This document shows positions 1 through 8,588 of a stretch of 64,000 nucleotides of DNA, piece after piece. The notes under the pieces were generated by a model. It worked only from the letters and a program-made list of their open reading frames with translations. It was not told the DNA's origin and did not search any database. This stretch comes from Halorubrum aquaticum (GTDB lineage Archaea; Halobacteriota; Halobacteria; Halobacteriales; Haloferacaceae), in the NCBI RefSeq assembly GCF_900113615.1, contig NZ_FOPZ01000017.1, positions 1 through 64,000 of the forward strand. The letters are read 5' to 3'. The first letter of the stretch is position 1, and each line of letters opens with the position of its first letter. The translations under genes and the position numbers were made by a program.

Positions 1-1326
1 ACGGCGGACTGGCACGAGCGGGAGGCGTACGACCTGATCGGGATCGAGTACGACGACCACCCGGACCTCCGGCGGATCCTCCTCCCCGAGACGTGGCAGG
101 GTCACCCGCTTTCTCTGGACTACGACGAGGACCGTCCGCAGATCGTCACGCTCTCGGAGAACGAGCCGGTCGAGCCGGGGGCGTCGACGGCGACCGGGAG
201 CGACACCATGCTCCTCAACGTCGGCCCGCACCACCCGGCGACCCACGGCGTCCTCCACCTTCAGGTCACCCTCGACGGGGAGGACGTACTCGACGTGGAG
301 CCGGACATCGGCTACATCCACCGGTGTGAGGAGCAGATGGCCCAGTCGGGCACGTACCGCCACCAGATCATGCCGTACCCCGACCGCTGGGACTGGGGCG
401 GCGGCGGCCTGCTCAACGAGTGGGCGTACGCGCGTGCGGCCGAGGACCTCGCGGACGTCGAGGTGCCCGAGTACGCACAGGTGGTCCGCACCATGGCCGC
501 GGAGTTCAGCCGGATCCTCTCGCACATGCTGGCGATGGGGGCGTACGCGCTCGACGTGATCGGCGACTTCACCGCGACGTTCATGTACGCCATCCAGGAG
601 CGCGAGCGCGTTCAGGAGGTCCTCGAGGACCTGACGGGCCAGCGGCTGATGTTCAACTACTTCCGGCTCGGCGGCGTCGTCTGGGACCTGCCCGAGCCCC
701 GCGAGGCGTTCCTCTCCGAGATCCGCGAGTACCTCGACGGACTGCCGCGTCGCCTCGAGGAGTATCACGACCTCCTGACCCGAAACGAGATCATCCAGTT
801 GCGGACGATCGACACGGGGGTCCTGCCGCCGGAGGTCGCCAAGGAGTACGGCTGTACCGGCCCGGTCCTTCGCGGGTCGGGGGTCGACTACGACCTGCGT
901 CGCGACGACCCGTACGGCTACTACGACGAGCTCGACTGGGACGTAGTGACCGAGGACGGCTGTGACAACTACTCGCGACTGTTGGTCCGGATGCGCGAGG
1001 TCGAGGAGTCCGCGAGGATCATCGAGCAGTGTGTCGACCTGCTCGAGGACTGGCCCGAGGACGAACGGAACATCCAGGCCAACGTCCCGCGGACGCTGCG
1101 TCCCGACGACGACACGGAGATCTACCGCGCGGTCGAGGCCGCCAAGGGCGAACTCGGCATCTACATCCGGTCTGACGGGACCGACGAACCGGCCCGGTTC
1201 AAGATCCGTGGTCCCTCCTTCTCGAACCTCCAGGCGCTTCCCGAGATGGCCAACGGCGAGTCGATCCCGGACCTGATAGCCACGCTCGGAAGCCTGGACA
1301 CGATCATGGGCGAGGTCGATCGGTGA
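1..1326 (+). CDS. nuoCD: NADH dehydrogenase-like complex I, fused subunits C/D (5' end cut)
   Basis: The reading frame is open from base 1, so the start lies outside the window. The first ~60 visible residues are the end of a NuoC domain ([14 protein letters not shown], then [13 protein letters not shown]). A short linker leads into NuoD, which begins at about base 208 with [13 protein letters not shown] and ends normally at [12 protein letters not shown]. NuoC and NuoD form the peripheral arm of complex I that passes electrons to the quinone site; fused CD subunits are usual in haloarchaea. The gene is not followed by nuoH: the next gene on this strand is a threonine synthase after 225 bases. 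The start and nuoAB cannot be seen. Identity is secure; why the operon stops here is not. Confidence 0.95.
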   Translation, partial: TADWHEREAYDLIGIEYDDHPDLRRILLPETWQGHPLSLDYDEDRPQIVTLSENEPVEPGASTATGSDTMLLNVGPHHPATHGVLHLQVTLDGEDVLDVEPDIGYIHRCEEQMAQSGTYRHQIMPYPDRWDWGGGGLLNEWAYARAAEDLADVEVPEYAQVVRTMAAEFSRILSHMLAMGAYALDVIGDFTATFMYAIQERERVQEVLEDLTGQRLMFNYFRLGGVVWDLPEPREAFLSEIREYLDGLPRRLEEYHDLLTRNEIIQLRTIDTGVLPPEVAKEYGCTGPVLRGSGVDYDLRRDDPYGYYDELDWDVVTEDGCDNYSRLLVRMREVEESARIIEQCVDLLEDWPEDERNIQANVPRTLRPDDDTEIYRAVEAAKGELGIYIRSDGTDEPARFKIRGPSFSNLQALPEMANGESIPDLIATLGSLDTIMGEVDR

Positions 1327-1551
1327 GGGGACGGGTCGCCCTCGGCGAGCCGTCGGCTGGAGGCTGTAGGGCGACCGCCGCTACGGTGCGGACGTTGAAA
1401 GGTGACCGCCCCACGCGAACGCGAGACGACCAGCGGTGTCACACACCGGCGGCCGGTCACTTGCCTCTCGTCCGTGCCCACTGATAAACCCTCGTTCACG
1501 TGTCAAGGAGGGAGAGAAAACGCATACCTCATCGGCGATCCCACGGCCACC

Positions 1552-2754
1552 ATGTCCGTCATCGAGACCTGTCATCGCTGTGGAACGCGATACGAAGACG
1601 AGTTCCGCGTCCGGTGTGGCTGCGGGGAGCCGCTCTGGATCGAATCGGAGGCGACGACGTTCGCGTGGGACGACGGTGGGGATCGGTCGGGGATCTGGCG
1701 GTACGAGTCGCTGTTACCGATCGATCGGCCGGACGGCGTCGCGCGAGCCGCGGGCGGCACGCCGCTCGTCAGGAGTCCCGGACTCGACGACGTCGCCGGC
1801 GGTCGGGTGTTCGTCAAGGACGAGAGCGAGAACCCCACCGGAGCGTACAAGGACCGCGGGAGCGCCGTGGCGGTTCCCCACGCGATCGCCGCCGGCGACG
1901 ACGTCATCGGCACGGTCTCGTACGGGAACATGGCGATAAGCACCGCCGCCCACGCGACGAGCCTCGACCGGGAGTGTATCGTGTTCGTCCCGGAGGACAT
2001 CTCACGGGTGCGACTGGAGCTCATCGGCCAGTACGAGCCGACCATCATCCGGGTGAGCGGGGGGTACGGCGAGCTGTACGGAGACGCGCTCGAACTGTCC
2101 GAACGGCTTCCGATCTCGGTTCTCGTGAGCGACGCTCCGACCCGGATCAGCGGGTACAAGACGGCGCTGTTCGAGATCTGCGAGTCGTTCGCCCCCGAGA
2201 CGCCCGACGTGATCGCGCTGCCGGCGAGCTCCGGCGGCTTCGCCTCGGGGGTCTGGCTGGGAGTTCGGGAGCTCGAGCGCGCCGGGCTGATCGACGAGCC
2301 GCCGCGCCTGTGTCTCGTCCAGACCGCCGCCGCCGACCCGCTGACGCGGGCGTTCGAGGACGGTGCGACGGACCCGACGCCCATGTCGCCCGACGAGACC
2401 GGCGAGACGATCGCCCACTCGATCGGAAACCCGGACCCGCCGAGCGGCGCTCGTGCGCTCGCCGCGGTCCGCGACACGGGCGGGGCCGTCGTCTCGGTCA
2501 CCGACGACGAGATTCGAACCGCACGGCGGCAGTTCGCCGTCGAGGGCGGGTTCTGCGTCGAGCCGGCGTCCGCGACGACGCTGGCGGGCGTCTCGCGCCT
2601 CGCGGACCGGGGCGAGGTCTCCGCCGGGGAGTCGGTCGTTCTCGTCCCGACCGGAACCGGATTCAAGGAGCTGGGAACCGGCGGGACGGACGTCACGGCC
2701 GAGACGGTCCACAGGACGGACCTCCCGGCCCGGCTCGAGTCGCTGCTTCCGTAG
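1552..2754 (+). CDS. thrC: Threonine synthase (PLP-dependent)
   Basis: A 400-residue fold-type II PLP enzyme. Threonine synthase converts O-phosphohomoserine to threonine in the cytoplasm. The N terminus carries a small zinc-ribbon-like cluster (CHRCG, then CGCG) typical of archaeal and plant-type threonine synthases. The PLP lysine is in NPTGAYKDRGS at about residue 100, followed by SYGNMA for phosphate and substrate binding and a glycine-rich VPTGTGF near the end. The frame stays open upstream to 1402, but the ATG at 1552 places the Cys cluster at the N terminus, as in relatives, so I chose it. The family also contains paralogues of uncertain substrate, so the exact reaction is probable rather than certain. 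It is transcribed alone and converges on the next gene. Confidence 0.85.
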   Translation: MSVIETCHRCGTRYEDEFRVRCGCGEPLWIESEATTFAWDDGGDRSGIWRYESLLPIDRPDGVARAAGGTPLVRSPGLDDVAGGRVFVKDESENPTGAYKDRGSAVAVPHAIAAGDDVIGTVSYGNMAISTAAHATSLDRECIVFVPEDISRVRLELIGQYEPTIIRVSGGYGELYGDALELSERLPISVLVSDAPTRISGYKTALFEICESFAPETPDVIALPASSGGFASGVWLGVRELERAGLIDEPPRLCLVQTAAADPLTRAFEDGATDPTPMSPDETGETIAHSIGNPDPPSGARALAAVRDTGGAVVSVTDDEIRTARRQFAVEGGFCVEPASATTLAGVSRLADRGEVSAGESVVLVPTGTGFKELGTGGTDVTAETVHRTDLPARLESLLP

Positions 2755-2773
2755 CGGGGGAGTGACCGCCGGT

Positions 2774-3634
2774 TCACTCCGGCCGGTGGACCTTCCCGTC
2801 CCGGGCGTCGGCGTCCTTGCGACGGAGCGCGGCCGCCGCGTTGTTGGCGTCGTACCCGAAGAACACGTCCTTGACGTACGTCTCCGCGACCTCGGCCGCG
2901 TGGATCAGGGCGTCGACGTCGACGTCGACGGCGTAGAGCTCGGCCGAGAAGGGCGTCTCTGGCGGCGCGCCGTGGACGTCGTAGTCGCCGCCGAGCCGCG
3001 AGCGGAACCCGCGGAGGATCGACTCCAGCCAGTAGGTGGTCGCGTACTCGGTGTCGTACAGCGGGACCACGAACTCGTCGACATGCGCCGTCAGGGCGTC
3101 GACGTCGAGCCCGGAGCGCGCGCGGAGATGACCGGGATACGGGTCGGGGTAGAGCGTGAGGAGCGTCCGACCGGGGATCCGGTCGGCGGCCTCGGCGACG
3201 AACTCCGTGACGACGTCGGCGCGCCAGTCGGCCCACTCCTCGCGGTCGCTCTCGGCGAACAGCCGGCGACAGCGGTCGCACCGACAGAACCCCTCCCGCG
3301 GGAACCCCACGTCGTCGAGGCGCACGTCGTCGCTCTCGGCGGCACAGTCCTCGATGATCTCCAGTAGCCCCTCGCGGTACTCCGGATGGGTCGGGCAGAC
3401 GTACGCCCAGTCGAAGTACTCGCGGTCGCGGGTCGCCGGCTCGCCGCGGTCGTCGACCGGGACGAGCTCCGGGTTCTCGCCGGCGGCCGCGTTGTCGCCG
3501 AAACACGACACCATGTTCACCGCGTTCGGGAGGGGCGCGGCCGCCCGCCCGGTGACGTCCTTTACCTCGTAAAACCCGAGGTCGAACGGCTCCATGTCGA
3601 CCTCGTCGGCGTTCCGCGTGACGACCCCGTACAT
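2774..3634 (-). CDS. Conserved haloarchaeal protein, TIM-barrel glycosidase-like
   Basis: A 286-residue soluble protein without signal peptide. The central part reads HPEYREGLLEIIED, then VRLDDVGFPREGFCRCDRC at about residues 104-126. In putative glycosyl-hydrolase-like TIM-barrel families this pattern (His-Pro-x-Tyr-Arg, an Asp-Asp-containing strand, then C-x-C-x2-C) lies near the active site. A later stretch (EFVVPLYDTEYATTYWLE) looks like another barrel strand with acidic residues. I infer a TIM barrel with a small metal-binding Cys cluster. The substrate is unknown and no sugar-pathway gene is adjacent. It converges on thrC with 19 bases between the stops. Confidence 0.6.
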   Translation of the reverse strand: MYGVVTRNADEVDMEPFDLGFYEVKDVTGRAAAPLPNAVNMVSCFGDNAAAGENPELVPVDDRGEPATRDREYFDWAYVCPTHPEYREGLLEIIEDCAAESDDVRLDDVGFPREGFCRCDRCRRLFAESDREEWADWRADVVTEFVAEAADRIPGRTLLTLYPDPYPGHLRARSGLDVDALTAHVDEFVVPLYDTEYATTYWLESILRGFRSRLGGDYDVHGAPPETPFSAELYAVDVDVDALIHAAEVAETYVKDVFFGYDANNAAAALRRKDADARDGKVHRPE

Positions 3635-3744
3635 GCGAGTCGCTACGCGGGTGACGGGTAAAAACGACGGGCTTGCGCCCGGGCGGTCACGCGTTCGCGG
3701 CGACGACGCCTCCGTGGAGGCCGCATCGGGCCTCCGGGGCCCGC

Positions 3745-3840
3745 TTACTCCACTTCGACCGGCTGTTTATCGCCGGCGAGGAGGAAGTACGCGAGGACCA
3801 CGAGCGACAGTACGACGACGAGTTTCGCTTTCGTTCCCAT
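3745..3840 (-). CDS. 31-residue single-pass membrane peptide
   Basis: An ATG at 3840 opens a short frame ending in TAA. The translation is MGTKAKLVVVLSLVVLAYFL, then LAGDKQPVEVE. It has a Lys-containing N terminus, one hydrophobic helix of about 17 residues and an acidic tail, the usual design of a tiny membrane protein with its tail outside. It lies between the glycosidase-like gene and pyrI with no competing frame of better quality. Function is unknown; many haloarchaeal genomes carry similar tiny proteins. Support is the coding-like composition and membrane topology only. Confidence 0.55.
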   Translation of the reverse strand: MGTKAKLVVVLSLVVLAYFLLAGDKQPVEVE

Positions 3841-3925
3841 GTCCGTACCGTCGACCGGCGGCCGCTAAAAACTACCGACGTTCGCCCGCGTATGGACGGG
3901 CGATCAGTGGACCACCGGGCGTGAA

Positions 3926-4384
3926 CTAAACGTCGATGTGGTCCGCGATGTCCGACCGGAGGACCGTCGAGCAGTAGTCACAGCGGACGCCGTCCGAGAC
4001 CACCTCGAACCGGGTCTCGACCGGCTCGTCGGCGTTGGTGATACAGTTGCGGTTCGGACACGAGAGCACGCCCGCGACGCGGTCGGGCCGAGTCACGCGG
4101 TTCTTCTCGACCACCTCGAACTCGCGGACGATGTTGATCGTCGCCTCCGGCGCGATGAGCGAGAGCACGTCGACCTCCGACTGGGAGAGTTCTCGACCCT
4201 CCACCTTGACGAGGTCCTTCCGGCCGAGCCGGTCGGAGGGGACGTTCATCCCGACGGAGACGCCGAGTCCCTCGGAGCCGTCGATCCCGAGGATCGCGAG
4301 GACGTTGAGCGCCTGCCCGCCCTCGACGTGGTCGATCACGGTGCCGTCGCGGATCTTCGAGACGCGCAGCTCGTGGTCGCTCAT
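3926..4384 (-). CDS. pyrI: Aspartate carbamoyltransferase regulatory chain
   Basis: A 152-residue PyrI protein, the regulatory partner of PyrB in pyrimidine synthesis. The N-terminal nucleotide-binding domain starts [18 protein letters not shown] and continues with [17 protein letters not shown]. The C-terminal zinc domain has Cys pairs (CPNRNC, then CDYC) that hold the structural zinc contacting the catalytic chain. Its ATG overlaps the pyrB stop by four bases, so the two chains are translationally coupled in the order pyrB-pyrI. Length is normal for the family. Confidence 0.96.
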   Translation of the reverse strand: MSDHELRVSKIRDGTVIDHVEGGQALNVLAILGIDGSEGLGVSVGMNVPSDRLGRKDLVKVEGRELSQSEVDVLSLIAPEATINIVREFEVVEKNRVTRPDRVAGVLSCPNRNCITNADEPVETRFEVVSDGVRCDYCSTVLRSDIADHIDV

Positions 4385-5322
4385 CGGCCCACCTCCGTTC
4401 CCTCGGCCGCCTCGGCGTTCTCGAGTAGGGTGTCGAGAAGCGCCATCCGGACGGGGATCCCGTTGTGCGCCTGCTCGAAGTAGCGGGCGTGGTCGGTGTC
4501 GTCGACGTCGGGAGCGATCTCGTCGACGCGGGGGAGCGGGTGCATCACGGTGAGGTCGTCGGGGGCGGCGTCGAGCGTGTCGGCGTCGATCCGGTACTCG
4601 CCGGCGACGCGGTGGTACTCGTTCTCGTCGGGGAACCGCTCCTTCTGGATGCGGGTGACGTACAGCACGTCGAGCTCGGGAAGGACCGCCTCCAGGTCCT
4701 CGTGTTCGCGGACCTGTGCGCCCGTCTCGTGGAGGTCGAACCGAACGGACCGGGGGAGCCGCAACGACTCGGGGCTGATGAAGTGCTGGCGGGCGTCGAA
4801 GTTGGTGAGCGCGGTCGCGAGCGAGTGGACCGTCCGCCCGTACTTCAGGTCTCCCATGATCCCGACGGTGAGGTCGTCGAGGCCGTGGTCCTCCCGGATC
4901 GTGTGGAGGTCGAGTAGGGTCTGGGAGGGGTGTTGCCCCGCCCCGTCGCCGGCGTTGATCACGGGAACGTCGACGAACTCCGCGGCCAGCGTCGCCGCGC
5001 CCTCGCTGGGGTGTCGCAACACGATCGAGTCGGCGTACCCCTCGATGACGCGGACGGTGTCCGCGAGCGACTCGCCCTTCGAGACGGACGAGGAGTCGAC
5101 GTCGCCCATGTCGATCGTGTCGATCCCGAGCCGTTGGGCGGCGGCGTCGAAGCTCATCCGCGTTCGCGTGCTCGGCTCGAAGAAACAGAGCGCGAGCATC
5201 GTCCCCGCGTGTCGGCCCGCGTACGATTCGGGGTCGGCGGCGACCTCGCGGGCCCGATCGAGCACCGCCTCGATGTCATCCCGCGAGAGCTGGGTCGCGG
5301 TGATGAGGTGGTCCTGACGCAT
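4381..5322 (-). CDS. pyrB: Aspartate carbamoyltransferase catalytic chain
   Basis: A 313-residue catalytic chain that condenses carbamoyl phosphate with aspartate, the committed step of UMP synthesis. The carbamoyl-phosphate loop [11 protein letters not shown] is at about residues 49-59, [11 protein letters not shown] supplies the loop Ser and Lys from the neighbouring subunit, and HPSQTLLDL and HPLPRVDEI follow at the expected places. First gene of a pyrB-pyrI operon; the upstream 262 bases are shared with the divergent halocyanin-like gene. Confidence 0.97.
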   Translation of the reverse strand: MRQDHLITATQLSRDDIEAVLDRAREVAADPESYAGRHAGTMLALCFFEPSTRTRMSFDAAAQRLGIDTIDMGDVDSSSVSKGESLADTVRVIEGYADSIVLRHPSEGAATLAAEFVDVPVINAGDGAGQHPSQTLLDLHTIREDHGLDDLTVGIMGDLKYGRTVHSLATALTNFDARQHFISPESLRLPRSVRFDLHETGAQVREHEDLEAVLPELDVLYVTRIQKERFPDENEYHRVAGEYRIDADTLDAAPDDLTVMHPLPRVDEIAPDVDDTDHARYFEQAHNGIPVRMALLDTLLENAEAAEGTEVGR

Positions 5323-5510
5323 CGTCGGAGTAGGGGTCCGGCAGTATCTTGAATCCCTCGGGTCACGGAGGAGAGGCGATATCCACGGCCGTGGATCGAG
5401 GGGACGGAGGGCGTTTCGAGATCCGAAACGGCGCCGGTAGCGGCTTCACGTTCGAGGGTAGCGACGGAACCGGTCTCGAACCCGAATCCGAACCGTTTCT
5501 GAGTCATATA

Positions 5511-5517
5511 CTTATAT
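5511..5517 (+). promoter_or_regulatory. TATA-like promoter of the tandem halocyanin-like gene
   Basis: An A/T-rich element (catatacttatatcc) stands out in G+C-rich DNA about 70 bases before the ATG at 5585. A start roughly 25 bases downstream would give a leader of about 45 bases. Position and composition are the only evidence. Confidence 0.5.
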
Positions 5518-5521
5518 CCAC

Positions 5522-5544
5522 TGGCATTTTTTGCCAAGCTGGCA
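5522..5544. promoter_or_regulatory. Paired inverted repeats TGGCA/TGCCA/TGGCA, candidate operator
   Basis: Three half-sites lie in a row: TGGCA (5522-5526), TGCCA (5532-5536) and TGGCA (5540-5544). The first and second form an inverted repeat around T5, the second and third one around AGC. The block sits just after the TATA-like element, over the expected transcription start, where a repressor would act. No known regulator is assigned. Confidence 0.4.
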
Positions 5545-5584
5545 TCGACACCACCGTTATTTCCGTATCGACGGAAGCGGGCGT

Positions 5585-6484
5585 ATGGGACACACCCCCG
5601 CGCGACGCGACGTCCTCCACGCGATGAGCGTCACCGGAATCGCCACGCTCGCCGGCTGTAGCTCCGTCACCGGCGGCGACTCGACGGCGGACGACGGATC
5701 CGGCGGTGGCGAATCCACCGGCGACGGCGAGACGACGTACACGCCGGTAAGCGAACTCTCACCCCCGGACTCGCTCGAGGACTGGCTCTCGGACGCGAAC
5801 GGATACGAGGGCGAACGGAAACGGACCGGGACGAACGGGCGTGCGGAAGTCCGACTCGGTCACGAGTACGACGACGGCATCGGGTTCGGTCCGGTCGTCA
5901 TCGAGGTACCGCCGATGACGAACGTCCGATGGAACTGGACCGGCCACGGCGGCGCACACAACGTCGCCGCGCTCGACGGAACGTTCGACAGCGGTCGCCC
6001 GAACGCGCAGTCGGGAACGAGCTACCACTACGTGTTCGCGGAGCCCGGAACGTACCCGTTCGTCTCCGAGCCCGATCGCGAGGACGGCATGAAGGGCGCG
6101 GTCGTCGTGAAAGAGCCCCCTTCGACCGGGTACGAGGCCGTCGACGAGTGGGTCGTCCACAGCGACAACTTCGACGGGAGCATCGCGGACGAAACCGACG
6201 AGGACGCCGCGTCGGTGGCCGTCGGCGCCGAGGGGAACGGCGGTCACCTCGCGTTCGATCCGCCGGTTCTCAGGGTGTCGCCCGGGACGACGGTCGTCTG
6301 GGAGTGGACCGGCGAGGGCGGATCGACGAACGTGGCGTTCGAGGACCTCGACGTCCGGTCCGGCGATCCGACCGCCGACCCGGAGACGACGTTCGAACAC
6401 ACTTTCGAGGAGCCCGGAACGTACCGCTACTCCAGCCTGCCGCACGAGGCGGTCGGAATGCGGGGTGCGGTCATCGTCGAGTAG
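5585..6484 (+). CDS. Tandem halocyanin-like lipoprotein with degenerate copper sites
   Basis: A 299-residue exported protein. The N terminus has a Tat-like Arg pair and a lipobox (ARRDVLHAM, then TLAGC), so it is probably a lipid-anchored, outward-facing protein. An acidic Ser/Gly linker precedes two cupredoxin domains (about residues 85-180 and 200-299). Copper halocyanins use His, Cys, His and Met. Domain 1 keeps the first His (GGAHNV) and Met (EDGMKG), but the Cys and second His positions read Ser and Asp (VSEPDRE). Domain 2 has Thr for the first His (GGSTNV) and Ser for Cys (YSSLPHEAVGM) but keeps the later His and Met. Neither domain contains the Cys of a blue-copper site. The ATG at 5585 was chosen because it starts the signal peptide. 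Two intact halocyanins lie nearby. Confidence 0.85.
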   Translation: MGHTPARRDVLHAMSVTGIATLAGCSSVTGGDSTADDGSGGGESTGDGETTYTPVSELSPPDSLEDWLSDANGYEGERKRTGTNGRAEVRLGHEYDDGIGFGPVVIEVPPMTNVRWNWTGHGGAHNVAALDGTFDSGRPNAQSGTSYHYVFAEPGTYPFVSEPDREDGMKGAVVVKEPPSTGYEAVDEWVVHSDNFDGSIADETDEDAASVAVGAEGNGGHLAFDPPVLRVSPGTTVVWEWTGEGGSTNVAFEDLDVRSGDPTADPETTFEHTFEEPGTYRYSSLPHEAVGMRGAVIVE

Positions 6485-6558
6485 CGAGCGGTCCGTCCCC
6501 TCCCCTCGCCGTGGACGCCGCCACAACCGCCTTACCGACTCGGCCCGTAGGGCGGTCC

Positions 6559-6984
6559 ATGAGCGACACCGACACGACCTCGCCCGACGCGGACGACCCC
6601 GTAGAGCTGACCGACGAGGAGTGGCGCGAGCGGCTCTCCGAGGAGGAGTACCGCGTGCTCCGGGAGAGCGGTACCGAGGCGCGCTTCTCGGGCGAGTACG
6701 TCGACCACCTGCCCGAGGACGGCGAGTACCGCTGTAGGGCCTGCGGGGAACTCCTGTTCGACGCCGAGACGAAGTACGAGTCCGGCTGCGGCTGGCCGGC
6801 CTTCTACGCCGCCGAGGAGGGATCGGTGACGACGACGATGGACACGAGCCACGGGATGCGCCGCACCGAGGTCCGGTGTGCCTCGTGTGACTCGCATCTC
6901 GGGCACGTCTTCGACGACGGGCCGGAGCCGACCGGCAAGCGGTTCTGTATCAACTCCGTCGCGATGGAGTTCGACGGGGAGTGA
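6559..6984 (+). CDS. msrB: Peptide-methionine (R)-S-oxide reductase
   Basis: A 141-residue MsrB that repairs methionine-R-sulfoxide in proteins. The zinc site is made by CRAC and CASC pairs, the fold signature is SGCGWPAFY, and the catalytic Cys is in RFCINSVAM near the C terminus. The conserved HLGHVFDDGPEPTG is complete. A longer open frame upstream has no homology; the ATG at 6559 gives an acidic, family-like N terminus. It ends five bases before the convergent kinase gene. Position between halocyanins fits a redox-stress setting, but co-regulation is only inferred. Confidence 0.96.
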   Translation: MSDTDTTSPDADDPVELTDEEWRERLSEEEYRVLRESGTEARFSGEYVDHLPEDGEYRCRACGELLFDAETKYESGCGWPAFYAAEEGSVTTTMDTSHGMRRTEVRCASCDSHLGHVFDDGPEPTGKRFCINSVAMEFDGE

Positions 6985-6988
6985 CCGG

Positions 6989-7696
6989 TCACGCCGCCAG
7001 CCGGAGGTCGACGACGAAGACCGCTCCTTTCGGCTCGTTGTCCTCGATCCGGACGTCCCCGCCGTAGGTCTCGACGAGCGAGCGAACGAGGTACAACCCG
7101 ATCCCCGCGCCGGGACTGTCGAGGCCCTTCTCGCCCTTCCCGAAGATCTCCTCGTGCTGGTCCTCGGGGACCCCCGGACCGTTGTCGGCGATTCGCACCT
7201 CGACCACGTCACCGTCGACGGCGGCGGATACCTCGACTTTCGGCGGCGTCTCGTCGTTGTGCTGGACCGCGTTCCGCAGGAGGTTCCGGAAGACGGAACT
7301 CAACATCTCGTCGGCGAGTACCTCCCGGTGCGGAAACGAGCCCTCGACGGTGAACACCGCCTGGGAGTACGCGGATCGAACCTCCTCGACCTGCTGTGAG
7401 AGGATCCGATCGAGGGGGACGCGCCGCGTCTCCACGTCCTCCCGGAGCATGACCTGCGCGAGGTCCCGCACCGTCGTGGTCAGATCGACCGCGCTCTTCG
7501 TGTTCTTCCTGATGATCTCGAGGTACGACTCTCCCTCCTCATCGACGTGCTCTTCGAGGAGTTCCGCGTACGCGCCGATCAGCTGGAGGTCGTTGCGGAT
7601 GTCGTGACGCATCACCTGGTTCAACAGCCTGAGGTCGTCCCGCTGCCGTTTGAGTCGTTCCTCGGCGTCCGCGTCGCCGTCCGCGTCATCGCCCAT
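6989..7696 (-). CDS. Sensor-less histidine kinase
   Basis: A 235-residue cytoplasmic kinase consisting of a short coiled N terminus, a dimerisation/phosphoacceptor helix pair with the H-box His (MRHDIRNDLQLI, about residue 31) and an ATPase domain with N-box (NLLRNAVQHND), G1 (DNGPGVPEDQ) and G2 (GAGIGLYLVRS). There is no sensor domain or membrane segment, so its input must come from a partner or from a cognate receiver protein. No response regulator is adjacent. Such short kinases are common in haloarchaea. Confidence 0.88.
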   Translation of the reverse strand: MGDDADGDADAEERLKRQRDDLRLLNQVMRHDIRNDLQLIGAYAELLEEHVDEEGESYLEIIRKNTKSAVDLTTTVRDLAQVMLREDVETRRVPLDRILSQQVEEVRSAYSQAVFTVEGSFPHREVLADEMLSSVFRNLLRNAVQHNDETPPKVEVSAAVDGDVVEVRIADNGPGVPEDQHEEIFGKGEKGLDSPGAGIGLYLVRSLVETYGGDVRIEDNEPKGAVFVVDLRLAA

Positions 7697-7750
7697 GGTG
7701 ACGCCGTAGATCGGACGGGAGTTTTTACATGTCGATCCGGGGCGGGTCAG

Positions 7751-7779
7751 TAACCCACGACTTCAGTCGTTGGCTTCCT
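7751..7779. mobile_element. Probable solo end hairpin of an IS200/IS605 (TnpB) element
   Basis: Bases 7754-7773 form an 8-bp stem with one mismatch around a TTCA loop (CCCACGAC, TTCA, GTCGTTGG). From memory, hairpins of this type (CCCACGAC..GTCGTGGG) mark the ends of haloarchaeal IS200/IS605-type elements that encode TnpB. No tnpA or tnpB remains within 240 bases, so if the match is real this is a scar of an excised or decayed copy. Confidence 0.4.
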
Positions 7780-7934
7780 CCTCGTTCCTGTGTGAACCGC
7801 CCGAGGGTCGTGCTCCGGTGTGGTCGACCACGCGCCCACCACTTATCCGTCCGGCCCGAACTATTCGGTCGGTCACTCCACGCCACGGGAATCTCCGCGG
7901 GGGGTATCCTTCAACGGGCACTACCTGAGGTCGT

Positions 7935-8507
7935 ATGAGCCGAGACACACTCGACCGACGGACGTTCATCGGAACCACCGCGACGATCGGCGTCTCGACG
8001 CTTCTGGCAGGCTGTTCCGGCGGCGGAGCCAGCGGGGGAGACGGATCCGGCGGCGACGGGGACGGTTCCGGGGGAAGCGGGGGAGACGGGTCCGGCGACG
8101 ACGGGGACGGCTCCGGGGGAAGCGGCGGTTCGGGCGGCGACGGCGAGGCCGAGTACCTCTCGGAGGAGCCGAACTACGACGGCTGGTTCGAGGGCGTGAG
8201 CAGCTACGAGGCCACCGTGGATCGGACCGGCGCCGACGAGGTGACCGTCGAGGTCGGGGCCGTGGACGGCCTCTCGTTCGCGCCGGCCGCGGTCGCGGTC
8301 GCACCCGGCACGACGGTCGTCTGGGAGTGGACCGGCGAGGGCGGCGACCACAACGTCTCGCACTCGGACGGTGCCTTCGAGAGCGAGACGGTCGGCGAGG
8401 CCGGCCACACCTTCGAGTACACCTTCGAGGAGTCCGGCGTCCACACGTACGTCTGTACGCCCCACGAGGCGGTGGGGATGAAGGGTGCCGTCTACGTTCA
8501 GGAGTAG
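7935..8507 (+). CDS. Halocyanin (blue-copper lipoprotein)
   Basis: A 190-residue halocyanin, a small membrane-anchored copper protein that carries electrons on the outer face of the cytoplasmic membrane. The signal (LDRRTFIGTTATIG, then LLAGC) combines a Tat Arg pair with a lipobox. A Gly/Ser/Asp-rich linker of about 45 residues follows. The cupredoxin domain has all four copper ligands: His in GGDHNV, then Cys, His and Met in YVCTPHEAVGMKG. TTVVWEWTGEGG is shared almost exactly with the other two halocyanin-like proteins here, so the three are paralogues. Electron partner unknown. Confidence 0.92.
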   Translation: MSRDTLDRRTFIGTTATIGVSTLLAGCSGGGASGGDGSGGDGDGSGGSGGDGSGDDGDGSGGSGGSGGDGEAEYLSEEPNYDGWFEGVSSYEATVDRTGADEVTVEVGAVDGLSFAPAAVAVAPGTTVVWEWTGEGGDHNVSHSDGAFESETVGEAGHTFEYTFEESGVHTYVCTPHEAVGMKGAVYVQE

Positions 8508-8517
8508 CGCCGCCGCG

Positions 8518-8559
8518 GTCGCTTCCACCACCGTCACGGTCGCCTCCACCACCGTCGCG
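8518..8559. repeat. 21-bp tandem duplication just after a stop codon
   Basis: Two adjacent 21-bp copies (8518-8538 and 8539-8559) differ at two positions and begin ten bases after the halocyanin stop. The second copy abuts the TATA-like box of the next gene. It belongs to a set of similar 3'-end duplications in the window. Confidence 0.85.
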
Positions 8560-8567
8560 TTTAATCC
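8560..8567 (+). promoter_or_regulatory. TATA-like box (TTTAATCC)
   Basis: The element lies 22-29 bases before the ATG at 8589, the spacing expected for a leaderless haloarchaeal transcript of the DUF5821-like gene. Confidence 0.55.
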
Positions 8568-8588
8568 CGCCGCCGCGAACGGTGAGCC

